From: Pilatotrama ljubarskyi
Lineage: Eukaryota; Basidiomycota; Agaricomycetes; Polyporales; Polyporaceae
Direction of reading: 5' to 3'
Assembly: GCA_022385805.1 (NCBI GenBank)
Contig: MU277679.1
Location: forward strand, 372,001-436,000
DNA: 64,000 bases
The notes under the pieces are model-generated. The model searched no databases. It had not been told where the DNA came from and was given only the letters and a program-made list of their open reading frames with translations. The stretch's first letter is position 1. Each line of letters opens with the position of its first letter. Position numbers and translations under genes: made by a program. Of the stretch, positions 21,984-33,824 are shown one piece after another.

Positions 21984-23368
21984 TGTCGCGTTCGCCACAG
22001 CGCAACACCTCAAACAGACGCCCACACCGCCCGCGTTCCTCGCACAGGCGCCCGCTCTCACGTGACCCTTGCAGCCGTCGCTGTACGCTGCGATCGCTGA
22101 GCAGTGGATTAGTTGAAGGGTACATATGGATATTGAGAATATTCCGAAGACATCCGAGATGGTCAGTCTGGATATTGCACAAGGCATGGACGGGTGGACG
22201 AAGGGGCTACCAAACGCGGTTAGCACGGGGTGGACCCGAGACGGGGGCAAGCAAGGCGGCGCCCGTTGCTCTCTCTCTCTCCCAGCCCACTTGGACCTCT
22301 GCGTGGCTTCAAGTTTTGCTGCTGCTGTGCGTATGTAGTCGGGCAAGGACAGCTCAGGGTCCTGCGCTTTGCGAGCACATTGCTCGTCGGCTCCATCTGT
22401 CCATGTCGCCATGTCTCGTTGCTTATCTCCGGCTCCTCGCATGCGCACCCTGTCGCCTTTAGGCCTTCTTGGTCGCGACGAGCGCAGAGACTTGTGCTAC
22501 ACGCGAGGCCTGTGTGTGACACTGCAGAACGGCTTACGATCCTTCGACTGTCCTTGAAATCTTGTAGCTCGGTCCTGCTAAGTGTACTCGGCGGTGTGCC
22601 GTCTCTCCGGCAGTCTTTGCGCATGACCTGAAAGTCTGCAGGCCTGATCTGTTTGCCTCTCTGCCTGGGGAGCTGCGACGCATTCAAAGGTTCATGCTTG
22701 GCCTCCGTTGAGCGAGCCATTTGCTGTCTGTGAATGTTGTTTCCTGTTCACGCTGCCCTTGGAAAGTACCCGCACCCGGCCGGCCGGCAAGCTGCAGGCG
22801 GACGTAAAGTCCTGCGCCCGGGTCCGCGGTACGCTGACTGCGCATGCCGTGACTCACTGTCGGCCACCGAGAGATCCTCCGGTCACTCAATATCGATTTC
22901 CGTCCTGGTAGGTCACCCGCGTCACGACAAACGTGGGATATTGACCCTGATGACCAGCAGGGGCTGTGGGAACGCTGCCTCTGACATACTTTGTATTCCA
23001 AGGAGCCCGCCAAAAACACGCTTCCCCATCGCGCCCATCGCGGCGCAAGCAGTGGCCGCATACGCTATCCTCGGTCGACTGTCGCCTGTTTCCGAGCGCA
23101 TATAAGGCCGGCCGTCTTCAGAGGATTTCCCCCAGCCCAGCACGAGTCGAGCTGCACGCCAGTAACCTGTACGCACCCCGAGCGCGGCCCTGACTGCAGC
23201 GTTCTTCTCGAGGGCTGTGCCCGGTCACCTTACTTTCCTAATCCGCTCCTCAGACGCCCGCCGTTCCTTCAAATACCCTCCGCCACCCTCCTCCAGACAT
23301 TATCCCGCCCCCAGTCTGCCTCCCTCGCCCTCTCTCGCCGCCAGACTCGGCCCCTCTGCCCTCCAGCC
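21984..23368. other. Intergenic, divergent LEO1 and the 23.4-kb gene
   Basis: About 1.4 kb between divergent starts with no supported gene; the 166-codon minus ORF at 22220-22720 looks like a chance frame. TATAAGG at 23101-23107, 268 bp before the next ATG, is a candidate core promoter for the plus-strand gene. Confidence 0.45.
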
Positions 23369-24984
23369 ATGTTCCCTCCCTCGCCCCCCCTGTACGTGCG
23401 ACCCCACCCCCACCTCTCTCTGTCCTTCTCACTCACCCCCATCCTTCTTCACCCGCAGCACCGGCTCCGAGTCGCAGCGCGATGACTTCCTCCGTAGCGT
23501 CTCCCAAGACGACCCTTATCAGCTCCAGGATTCCCTTGACCTCGATCTGTACTCTGAGGTTTGTTCACCGCTCTCGCATTGTCTCGCAGTCCTCATCTCC
23601 TCGCCCTAGCCCTACTACACCTTCACGTGTGGCGATGACCCCAACGCCAGTTCCTTCAGTCCCGAAGACTCTAGCCCCTCCCCCGACTCCGACACGAAGC
23701 CAGCGTCGATCGCCACTGCCAATTTCACTTCGCTCTGGGCCGACTCGCCGCGCTACTTCCCCAACTCTCTGCACTTGGTCGGCGCGACCCCCGCGCTCCC
23801 GGCTAGCGCGATCCTCGATCCCCCCTCGCCCACCACGCAAGGCTCCTACTTCCCTCACCCCCAGGACCCGCTTCACCCTGATGCACATACCACCAGGACC
23901 CTCCCCGCCATCCACGTCGAGACCGCATGGCCCGTCGCACCCAACGCCACACCTTCCTCCTTCCACACGCGCTCGCCTTACGAACGCTCGCCTTATGAGC
24001 GCTCGCCGTCGGCGCTAATGGTGGGCACCCCTTACGGCCAGTCGAGCCCATCCAGCTCCAGTTCGTACCCACCCGCTACTCCCCAGAGCCCGTACGGCAA
24101 CTTCTCTCCTGTGGATGCGCCCTTCGTCAAGGTGGCGCCTTACTCCCCTCTGTCTCCCTCCGTCACCGCCGTCCCCCCTGCTGTCCTCACGCATCAGGTA
24201 AGGTCAAGCAGTTCGTAGCATTCCCGGGAGCTCATCATCCTCTTCCAGGAATCCATCTGCCCTCCCGTCCAGCGTGAGCGTGACGACGCACCTCACCGAG
24301 TACTCCCCCTCGCTATGATGTACGGTCATCCTTTGGGTGGCGAGCTCGTCCCGCAACTCGACTACAGGCCTCACACGCAAAGCGATCGCCGCCGCTACGT
24401 GGAGCAGGTTCAGCTCGAGGCCCCCATCCTCTTTTTTGTGCAGAACCCGAGTGCACTAGGCATTCCGCTCAAGGACGCGATCAACAACAGGTTCATGAAC
24501 CTCCAAGGTCGCGATGATCCGATGTTCGAAGGCCGCGGACCATCTGTCTCTATCAGACTGAACGTAAGACTGCCTAGCTCTCTTGCATCCCGACGTCACT
24601 GATTCATCTTGTATATTGCGTCTTTTCTGGCTGCTGATCGCCTGGACTGTCTTACAGTGGCCGGGGTATGCGCCCTGGAGCAGGCAGATCCCTACTAGGG
24701 ACTTCCGTAGCCCTCCGCACCCCATCACGCGCGCAAAACTTGCGAAGAACGTGGCGAAAACGATCAAACGTTTCATCGAGGTAGGCCTGCATCGTTCTCT
24801 ATGTGGGACTTTGCGCTCATGGATCCTGGAGGACATGGAGAAGACCCACATGGAAGACCAGTCGCAGGCTAGGTGGCGCGTCGGCGGCCGGCACATCCGA
24901 CTTGAGGACATGCTGCTCGTCGGCTTGCAGCATGTCTCCATGGGCTCGTGGCAGGCCCACGTCCGCCTCTTTCGCAGGCACTGA
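23369..24984 (+). CDS. Protein of unknown function with a conserved-looking C-terminal domain
   Basis: Six exons, 23369-23391, 23459-23558, 23610-24197, 24249-24563, 24658-24780, 24832-24984, in frame, 433 residues. The first 200 residues are Ser/Pro/Tyr-rich and probably disordered (PPATPQSPYGNFSPV). They include a tandem SPYERSPYERSP repeat. The last 150 residues look folded: EQVQLEAPILFFVQNPSALG, IPLKDAINNRFMNLQGRDD, RLNWPGYAPWSRQIPTRDF, TRAKLAKNVAKTIKRFIE, IRLEDMLLVGLQHVSMGSW. I believe this segment recurs in agaricomycete proteomes as an uncharacterised domain, from memory and unchecked. A disordered N-terminus plus a basic helix-rich C-terminus would suit a nuclear or signalling factor, but no function can be assigned. 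Confidence 0.8.
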
Positions 24985-27900
24985 GCCTTAGACATTTCGT
25001 CCCCAGGCCGAGGCATTATAGGCCATGTTATCACCTACAGCGGCCGGCAGCCAGTATCGGTCCGTCGCCCGCATCGCCTCTGTCCGCCTCGCACGAGCTT
25101 CGTCGACGCTTCCCTCCCCCTCCCATCAAACATCATCGCTGATCTATACACTACGGCTTCCGCGCCTGTGAGATAGCATGGAGGATCCGACGCTCCGGCG
25201 CACCCAATGCACCGCGCGCGATCCCTTGGTGCCATTCGCGACTGGCGCGGGCGCTCCCACGGACAGCACTAGCACTCCGAGACATGGAGAATGGACCATC
25301 TCGGATTTTCTCTTCCCCTCATCGTATGTCATCCAATGCCGTGTAGGGGCCTTGGAGGGTTGGGGCCTGCGCCCAGGCCTGCTTGGTTATACCCTGTGGT
25401 ACCTAGGTAACGTCACCTATGCTCGCCTTCCCTACTCCTTGTGCGTCAGGTCTCCCTAGATCGCACCTCTCTGCTCGGTCTTGCTTCGCCTTCGCCTTCG
25501 CCCATGCACTCGTCTTCCGTCGGTGTTCTCTCTACTCACGAAATTCACGCTTCAGCCTGACGTCGCGTATGCCATTTCTCTCCGTCTCCATACGACCTTC
25601 CCCTTCATATCTCGCACTCTTGCTTGCTGTACAAGTAGTTCTTGCTTGACCGCTGTCGCGCGTTCCGTTTCTGTGCTCGTCATCAGCAAATCCTCCTCGC
25701 TCTCGTATCCTGCAAATGAATATCACGATGCTTTTCCCACGAAGCACCGCAAGGCCTCCGGGTCCGACCGCCCATCGGCTCGCCTGTGCGAACATCCGGA
25801 TATCCGCCCCGTTCCACTTTGAGCCAAGAGCCATGGACCGGTGCAGATGCTTCGATGCAGAACACGCCGGATGTACTCCATCTTGACTCGAGGACAGTAT
25901 TCCAGCTTCTGACCGCATGCCGGTTCATCGCCCTTGAGCAAATATGCGGTCGGCGGACTCTTTCGCGTGCCGAAGCACGACAGTGCCACCTCCGCGTCCA
26001 TCGATATCCGCTCAGATGGCGGACGGCTGTGCGCGTGCCTGGCAGGGAACGCGCTTCCCCATGCCTCAAGTCGTGCCTCAAGGCGTCGATGTTCGTTCTT
26101 GACGTACCATCCTTTTGGTCCGTCCCTTCGCACTCCCGCTCTTCTCCCGGCCTACATACTGGTCAGACTCTACTGTACCATTTCGACCACATGTTCACCG
26201 GGTGTGACCTGTGACATGGGTGAACTACGGACGCAGATGTTCAGACCCTCCTGTGACTTGTGACCAGGCCTGAACATCTGTTCACGGGTGATGTGTGACC
26301 GCATGGATGTTCAGTGGGACACCTAAGCGCGCCGTAGGCGCGCAGCTCCCGCCGGGGCGCCAGCCCCAAGTGTGTGTGACCTACCGGATTGACCGTGAAG
26401 TTCACGGACATGCGTCGGTTTCGTAACCCTAATGTAGGGTCAGGACTCTCCCACGCTCCGGCTGAGATGAAAACTCTGTCATCAAAGGCATGTCGAAGTT
26501 CTCTAATCGCCTACTAAGGGCTGGTATCAAGCCAAATGCTATGAGAGAATGCTCCGAACATGTTTGGGGCAACAAAGACCCGCCTGGCACGGCCGTCTTT
26601 GGCGAAGACAGGGCGTCTAACCTACCCGCTAGATGTGATCCACCATAGCGCCAATTCTTCATGAAATTTTGTTCTGAGTGCATGGAGTGATGGAGATTGG
26701 TTGTAGGAGCGCAAAAATCGCATTTTCAGAGCCGGAAACGCCCTGGAAAGAGCGGAAAACCGATTTGTGACATCTCGGGACGCGAAAGTTCAGATGCTCT
26801 TGTGACCTGTGACCTGAACATGGGGTCGAAATGGTACAGTATTCGTACTTCCGCGTCTCTGCGCGCGTGGGTACGCAAGGCGCTGGCGACGCTCGGCGTA
26901 CGGGTGTAATCGTTTCATCCGACGACATCCATCTTACATACGCCTCCGTGGACGCAGGGCACCGGAGTCATCGAGGGAAGAAGTCGCTCATCGCCACTCT
27001 CTTATCCGATTTTCTCGAATGCGACGCCGCCACAGCGGTGGACGTCGGCGGTGCAGCAAGTTGCCACCCCAGATACTGCGACATCGCCCGCCGTATGGAA
27101 GTATATGTTGACGTGCTCTAGCCAAAGTGATGCAGCGCCATGAGCGGCGGAGGTGTGTCGGCGGCTCGCGGCAGGTATCGCTGAGCGGGGATGACCTCAG
27201 GTCTTGCACGGCCCCCCGTGTGGTCAGAGAGACTCCGATGCATGGGCCTGAAGCGGACTCCGGGAAGCGCGACCATACACCGATCAACCAGAGTCTTCTC
27301 AGATCTCTGTTCCGGTGGTGCTACGCGATATGTTCTCTATCCCGCCACGCTACGACTTGAGGGCCACGCGGTGAGTGCAGTCCATGTCTGTCTATTAGGC
27401 TCCGTGGATACGGCGACTGACCAACAGACAGCATACACTATCTCGGAGCTGACGGAGCTCGGACACGAAGGCGATAAGGGGAAGGTTCAGACCTCAGTCT
27501 CCGTAGCTGTGGTCATATCGTCCAGGCGTGAATGGGAAACAGTAAGTGCAACTATCCATTCAGAGTTCGGAGGACGTCGGTGGTTTTGTCCCCACCCGAG
27601 TCTCGCGTTTCTGCGCGGGATGGCGGAGGAGCAGCGATCATGACCTTAGTCGTGAAACGCAGTGGCAAGAACAAGCACGTCATAGTACGCCTTGCCCTTG
27701 CAATCGCATGGTCTTCCCGTGGTGGTATGCCGCCTCGAGGAACCTGACAAGGCCCGGGCTCGGTGCATACATACCCTCGGAGCTCGCCGATCACAGGGCG
27801 TCTTGGCATGGAGCAGCGGCGGAGCGCCCATTTACAAGCTACTGTCGGTTCCGCCGCGGACGCGCGGATCGTTCAGACACGTGCGGGGGAACAAGGAGAG

Positions 27901-29743
27901 CACGAAGCGAAACTGTTCTCGTGGCACGCTTGCACAGGAACGTTGTCTCCTGCGAGCCTCCTTCGGTTGGCCTCCAGATGCGAGGGGAGTGGGGACTGCT
28001 GTCGTCGACTACCCCAGTACTATTCGGAGCAACTAGCACCACAAGCACTGAGTACATAGTGCAGTCCGACGTCCCTAGGCACCCGTTCTGTCCGGGCAGC
28101 CCGGTCAGTACCTGCTGTCCTCCTTCTATTTCCATCCTAATACTCCACCTCGCGTAGACTAAATATTTTGCTACACCACGTCAGTCTGATGCATATGACA
28201 GCACGAGCCGCTGGTTTGCGTTATCGCGCTGATGGGTTCCGTTACCGGTGCGAAGCTAAGCTCACCGCAACTCCTTCGCAGGGGGCGTACCCCGCGTGGC
28301 TGGTCAACCTGCACTTCTCCAGCAGGTTTGCCATGACTGTTCCGCAACTGTGCGATTGATGATGATGGATGGGGAGCGATCAGTGAATCAGTTCAGTCAC
28401 TGAGCTGACAGAAGCTTATGATGTAGGTGAGCGTTTCATGCTCTCGAGATGTATGTGCCTGTTCGGGCAAGTACGTAGGCAGGACGGCGCGAGGACTGTT
28501 CCATGAATATCCCGATTAGAACGTACCGCGGTGCACTGACGGCATAAGGAATGTCGTAACTGAATGATCCGAGAGCATGAGGAGCCTGATGTGCGTCCTC
28601 TGACCTCTGACGGCCCGCAGTGGTGGCCCTCGTTCGGCATTCTAGGAGAGGGCTGCCGGGTTCCAAGTGCGGTAACTTGAAGTACTGTAGCATAACTCAA
28701 CCTGTGGAATTCTCCTTTCGTATCAGAGCGCCTGTACGACCCACCTGCCCATGCTCAAGTCTGGCAATCCGAGTAAGTAGATGCAGACGATAACGGGATT
28801 AGCTTCAAGCTCTCCTGCGGGCAGTGATCAGACGCACGGAGCAATCAGACAAGGAGGGGAGCTCAAGATATCCTCACTCCACTCCGTAGGAACGGACATG
28901 CTGGCGTGTGCTGGCGGTTTGGTCAGCCTTTCAGACCGTTCCTTTCAAAGGCAAGCGCGAGATCTTCGCTCATGTGGAAGTTGCCGCCTGCTGGTTTCCG
29001 GGACAGTGCCGATGATGAGACTGAGGCTATTATCAATTGTTAATTATCAATTGTTATACTCTCAGTCTCGCGAAGTCGTTCGCAGGGCGATGGATACCAG
29101 GGTGCCAGCTTATGATCATCGCTCTCAGTGGAGATCGCATTCGGCCTTTTCACTGTGAATCAGCCCGGTCCAACCTGACACTCACCGTCTGTCTGCCGGG
29201 TACCATGAGGAGGGAGCATGACTCTGTCACTAGACAGTTGTGTTAGAGTCCTGTTCCTGACAAAGTTCGAGGTTGAAACAACAGCACTCCGAGTCGGCGT
29301 CCACTCCGCGATTACTATCCCTGCCATATCGGGACAATCGTGGCCATAGGCCGGATTAGGCAGTCGTTGTTTTCTCTGTACAGCCGAGTGTTTGTCGACC
29401 TCCCCTCGCTGTGGCCCTATTGTCTTCGCCCGCCTCATGCCCCGCCCGCGTACAATGTCGACTGGCCTGGCTAGGATGTCCTATTGTCTGGAAGTTCCTC
29501 AGCATACTTCCATACGACGCAACAATGAACTGGGCTGCCCTTGCTCGGGGCAGCAGGGCTTCAGGACGCAGGATCCGGAACAATAACAGGTCAATGCGTA
29601 CCAGGAGATAAATTACCGCTGTCGAGTCGCAGGGCCATCGCCCTACGTTTCGCTCATCCCCACTTACATTGAGTTGCCCAAGCTCGACCTTCTCACTCAT
29701 TTCTTCACGACGCCCTTATCCGCAAACTATTACCTCGGATACG
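24985..29743. other. Gene-poor stretch
   Basis: About 4.8 kb without a gene I can support. Open frames are short, lack recognisable motifs and have no consistent splicing. It contains the inverted-repeat element at 26173-26839 and a perfect tandem 14-bp duplication (ATTATCAATTGTTA, 29029-29042 and 29043-29056). It is probably a degraded intergenic region with old insertions. Confidence 0.5.
26173..26839. mobile_element. MITE-like element with terminal inverted repeats and TA flanks
   Basis: The left end reads TA|CTGTACCATTTCGACCAC and the right end is its inverted match, ...GGTCGAAATGGTACAG|TA. The inverted repeats extend about 25 bp with one mismatch, up to CATGTTCA. The element is 667 bp, flanked by TA on both sides, and has no coding capacity. 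Short subterminal motifs (GTGACCTGTGAC and TTCAGATG-like) recur on both sides. TA target duplication is the Tc1/mariner hallmark, so this is most likely a non-autonomous derivative of that superfamily. The superfamily is inferred from the duplication only. Confidence 0.68.
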
Positions 29744-30145
29744 ATGTTGAAGCACGGTTCTCTCGCTGTTGCCGTCGTTCAGCGTCAAGTCATGGTGGTA
29801 CAAGGTACGAAGTCGCGCTCTCCTACTGTCGCGTCTTCTGACGCGAGCGGCCTCACAGCTGCGCGCACACACGGCCAGCGTGAGCGTTGGGTCGACGTCT
29901 ACACCTATACCCCGTTCGGCGAGCGCGTGTTCCTCGCCTCGTCCGTCCCGCAAGCCCGCATCTCTTCCCGCGACATCCTCACGGTCTTCCCAGAAGACGA
30001 AGGCGTGCGCGAGCCGATGACAGGCATGCTCGAACTGCCTCCGCAAGCGTTCTGGGAGTTCAAGGAGCTCAGCTCGCGCACGCAGAAGCGCTACGAGCAG
30101 TTGTTCAGCGCACAGTTGTCCTCGAAGCTTCGGAGGCGGTGGTGA
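29744..30145 (+). CDS. Small hypothetical protein
   Basis: ORF of 133 residues from ATG 29744. It begins MLKHGSLAVAVVQRQVMVVQG and later reads RWVDVYTYTPFGERVFLASS, MTGMLELPPQAFWEFKELS, ending in a basic tail KLRRRW. Codon use and the coherent hydrophobic pattern look coding. I do not recognise a family; I have an impression of similar agaricomycete hypothetical proteins but cannot confirm it. A GTACGA donor-like site at 29804 leaves room for an unrecognised intron. It is convergent with BRN1. Confidence 0.5.
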   Translation: MLKHGSLAVAVVQRQVMVVQGTKSRSPTVASSDASGLTAARTHGQRERWVDVYTYTPFGERVFLASSVPQARISSRDILTVFPEDEGVREPMTGMLELPPQAFWEFKELSSRTQKRYEQLFSAQLSSKLRRRW

Positions 30146-30602
30146 TTGGTGGTGCGATACCTATCCGCGATGCTCTGGATCCTGCCCGTTTCTGTATCAA
30201 TAGCCGTCCTCATCCGCTATGCGGTCTCTCCGCTGTATCAATAGCACCTTGTTTGTATCTCCACGTTATGTATCTCTACATGATACCCACCCTCGACTGC
30301 AACACGTCAAGTCCCCATGCTCGTAGTCGCATGCTTAGGCGTGACCTCGTAAGGCTAGCTCCACCCTTGACCTTGGCGAGACGGAACTCAAGAACTCGCG
30401 CGCACCGAGCGACCTGCTTGATGCGATGTCGAAAGAATTCTTGACGGACGAGAACACACATCGCACATGGATCGTTGAGCAGTCATAATAAACAAACAAC
30501 GTTAGCGACCGGAACAGGGAACATAAATGTATAAGTAGCGTTAAATGGCCGGCACGGGAGGTGTATCTCACAACATGAGCAGAAACAAACGTAAGGGTAT
30601 CA
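30146..30602. other. Convergent intergenic region before BRN1
   Basis: 457 bp holding the 3' ends of two convergent genes. No gene or repeat was recognised. Confidence 0.45.
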
Positions 30603-33600
30603 CTATGCTGCAGGTGTGGCATTGGGATCCCGATAAACCTGGGGGTGATTGTAAGTCAATATCTGGTCGCTGCGCGAGACAGTCGCGCAACGCACCTTGA
30701 GATCCCAGAGGTTCCCGACCTTGGTATCTTCGGTGTCAGAATCCATTGCCTCTTCCGACTTCCCGTCGACTTCGAGCTTGAGCCCGCGCTCGTTGGCAAG
30801 ATGCAGTAGGCAGATGAAGCAGAAGCTCGTGCTGATCTCCTCCATCTTCTCTTTCGGATACGACTTGCGTAGATCGGTGATGACAGACGTAAACTCGCGA
30901 GGTTCCGTGGGGTCTGTCGGTGGCCGGTCATCCGTCTCCTGATCCAGCACAAGAAGTTAGTAAATGACCGTTGTGACATGGAGTGGGGTTCTCGCACCAT
31001 CGCGTCTTCATCTTCTTTGTGTGGCGTTACGATGTCGAGGCCCTTCCAGATGTTGTCCTTCAACTTTCGCACATCCACCCGCTTCGCACGTTTCGCATAG
31101 TTGACAGCCTCCGGCTTGACTCGTCGGCTCTGTCCTTGGGTCGCCGCCAGCAGATCCTGCTCACCTGCCTCGACAGGAGCGCCGCCGTCATAGACATCAT
31201 CGAACCCGGGGCCATCGTCGTAGTCATCGTTGAAAAATTGTGTTGCAAATGGTACCGCGCCGCCATCAAGGGCTAGCAAAGGGATTAATTTGCGCGATGC
31301 ATTTGTATGAGAAAGCACGTACTCTCATCGCCACCGTCACCTGCACCTCCTGCTTGATTGGCGGCAGCTTGTGCCCAGAAAGCTTCGTCGATGTCGCCGT
31401 CGACGCGGCCATCTGGTCGTACCCGATAGCCCCGCATCTTCAGCTGCAAAGAAACGTGTCAGTTGGAGCGCATGCCCGCGATGTCCGAAATATATGCACC
31501 GAGAACTTCGGCTTGAGGAAGAGCGTGACGAGCTGCTTGCTCGAGAAGTGCATGTCATCGGGGAGCGTCTGGTCATTCCGCTTCTCCCGCTCCCGCTCCT
31601 TGGCCTTCTTGCCCCTACCGCCTTTCCTGGATGTCGTCTTGCTGGTGGAGGGTCCTGGGAGGTTGATACCGGCGCCGCGGGTGACGGGAGCGAAGAGCTT
31701 CTTCGCTCGCGTCTTGACGTCCTCTTCTGCAGGTGTCAGGAAATCAATCTTGAACGCTTCCTTCTTCTCGCGCTTTGGCCTCGATGCGGCAGCTTCCGAT
31801 GCATCGGCTACAAAGGACCCTTCGTCAACAGACACCCAGGGCGAACCACAGCTCAGACAGACTCACGTCGTCGGACGACCTTCCTCAGCTTCCAGTGTTC
31901 GGGGCCGGCCCAGTTCTTTAGGAAGCCGGGGTCGAAGTAGTCCATCATAACCCCGCCGTTGGCATCTGCGTCGGTCATGGCCATAACTAGGTCTCGCTCG
32001 TTTGGTGCTCGCCTGGGGTCAAACGGCACGAAGGGTCCCTCGGGTCTCGCCTCTCCCCCCGTATCATCTGACCCGCCGACCGAGGCGTTATCACCTGTGG
32101 GACCGTAGTCCGCGCCATAGCCCCCAGCGTAATCATCTTGCACGGCCTGCTCGCCGACGAAGAAGTCCTCGACAGGCGCTGCGCTGCCGTAGGCACCGTC
32201 GATGTCCATGGGGTTGTCGAGCTGGACATCGTCATTGAATCCGGCGGCGCCGTCATCGTCGTCGTCGAATTCCGGTGCTTGGGTACCGTCACGGAAGAAC
32301 GTGTCGTCTGTGGAAAAGCTGTCCTGGCCGAAGCTGAAGCCCTCGAGCGAGTGAGATATTTCTTGCTCGTCGATGGCGTCCAGATCGGGTAGGAAGTGTT
32401 CTGAAAGCGGAGATGAGCATCGTACAACACTTTCGATCATGTGGGTACACACCTCGCAGATAGCTGAGGTCGACTTCGTCGCGGGGCTCTTCGAGAGGTT
32501 GTTCCTCTTCTTCGCCCTTGGCGACCGAATCGCTCGCATCAAAGACGACGCGCAGGCTACCATCCGGCGTCACCGTCAGGCCGAGATGATTCATGAGCAG
32601 ACCCTGCGCGCCACCCTCGTCAAAGTCTGCGCACGTCTTGCGGAAGAGCGGATCGACGCTGAACTCGAGGTCGAGCTTCTTGCTGCGGAGCTGGGCGGCG
32701 GATTTGGCGAGGGTAGACTCGCTCCGGTACGCCTTGCGCTTGCGCTGGCTCTGGCTGGGGTCGGCGCCGTCGGGGTTGTCGGAGCCGTTGCCGTCCTCTT
32801 CGTCGTCCTGGCGGCCTTCGTTGGCGAGGTTGCTGAGGAGCTTGCCAGTTTCGGTTCCGACGGAGTCGACGCGGGATGTCCATATCTTGACGCAGCCGTC
32901 GAGGGTGCAGGAGGCGCGTTGGAAGTTGATGGAGTTGTCGGCGTTGTTGCGGAGGAGGGACATGTCGTGGAAGTAATCGATGAGGGCAAAGTTCCATGAG
33001 TTTGCGGCATTGATTTTCTGGAGAGGAGGTTAGGACGGGTTCGTGGACGTGTAGAGAAGAGGAGAGAAGAGAGTTGGAATGCAGCACTTGACATGCTCGG
33101 AGCATAGGCCGGGGATGCACCGATGATAGACTTCTGCTCACATTGTCGGTCGCCATCTTCATCCACTGGTCGAAGTTGGAAGTCATGACATCCATCGGCA
33201 CGTTTATGGCAGGGGCCTGGGGAACGTTGAGGAGCTGGCTCTTCTGGCGACCCAGCGCGGTGGACCTTGCGCCGTCTGGGGCGGCATCTGGGGCATCAGG
33301 GGCGCTGCCCGAGTTGGAGGGTCCCGCTTCGGCGTTATCGTCCTCGAGACGGACAGTGACCTTTGCGCTCTTCCTGCGTCTGCGCTTCTCGGCGACATCG
33401 TCGTTGATGTTGACGCTCTTCAGGGGCGCACGCGTGCCGGCGCCGTTGGCGTTGCTTGCGCCGTCGAGGGAGAAGCTGCCGTCCGCGTCGGGGTCGTAGA
33501 GGCGTTCGCTAAGGCGTTTCTTGGAGAGGGTGCGCGCGGCGGGCTTGGGAGTCTGTTCGCGTTCGGTGTCGCCGCCGGAGTCGGAGTCGGCGTACAGCGA

Positions 33601-33645
33601 GCGGGAGTTCTCGGTCGAGGGCGGGCGGGGGCGCGTCGTGGGCAT
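30603..33645 (-). CDS. BRN1: Condensin subunit CAP-H/Barren
   Basis: Seven exons on the minus strand: 33645-33142, 33017-32453, 32400-31867, 31807-31500, 31443-31323, 31272-30998, 30938-30603; 880 residues in frame. It is the kleisin that closes the Smc2-Smc4 ring and recruits the HEAT subunits in mitotic chromosome condensation. Barren-family blocks are visible in order: INAANSWNFALIDYFHDMS, SINFQRASCTLDGCVKIWTS, LDLEFSVDPLFRKTCADFDE, MMDYFDPGFLKNWAGPEHWK, FKIDFLTPAEED, VDVRKLKDNIWKGLD and the C-terminal winged helix (SFCFICLLHLANERGL). The N-terminus is basic and Ser/Pro-rich with a likely NLS (EKRRRRKSAK). The start is the first ATG of a frame otherwise open upstream on Ser/Pro codons. Confidence 0.95.
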
Positions 33646-33824
33646 CGGGGACGGCGAAGGCGGGGAGGAGGGAGAGGAGGAGGAGGACAAAGACGGCGAC
33701 GGGCGCGTTCAACCACCGCGTCCAACGCGTCCCACGTGACACATTATGTCAGCGTCTCCTTTCGCGTCGCGCCGGGCGCATCAGGCGCATCAACGCTGCA
33801 GAGGACGACGAGGACGAGGAGAGC
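33646..33824. promoter_or_regulatory. 179-bp divergent promoter, BRN1/EF-hand-like gene
   Basis: Short shared promoter between two divergent starts. A GA-rich strand abuts the BRN1 start (33655-33695). No clear TATA box was seen. Confidence 0.45.

Noticed and set aside
22220..22720. 166-codon minus ORF between LEO1 and the next gene
   Set aside because: No motif, biased composition of a frame opposite GC-rich non-coding DNA, no splice support.
25786..26214. 142-codon plus ORF in the gene-poor stretch
   Set aside because: No domain, overlaps the left end of the inverted-repeat element, and is matched by equally long frames on the other strand.
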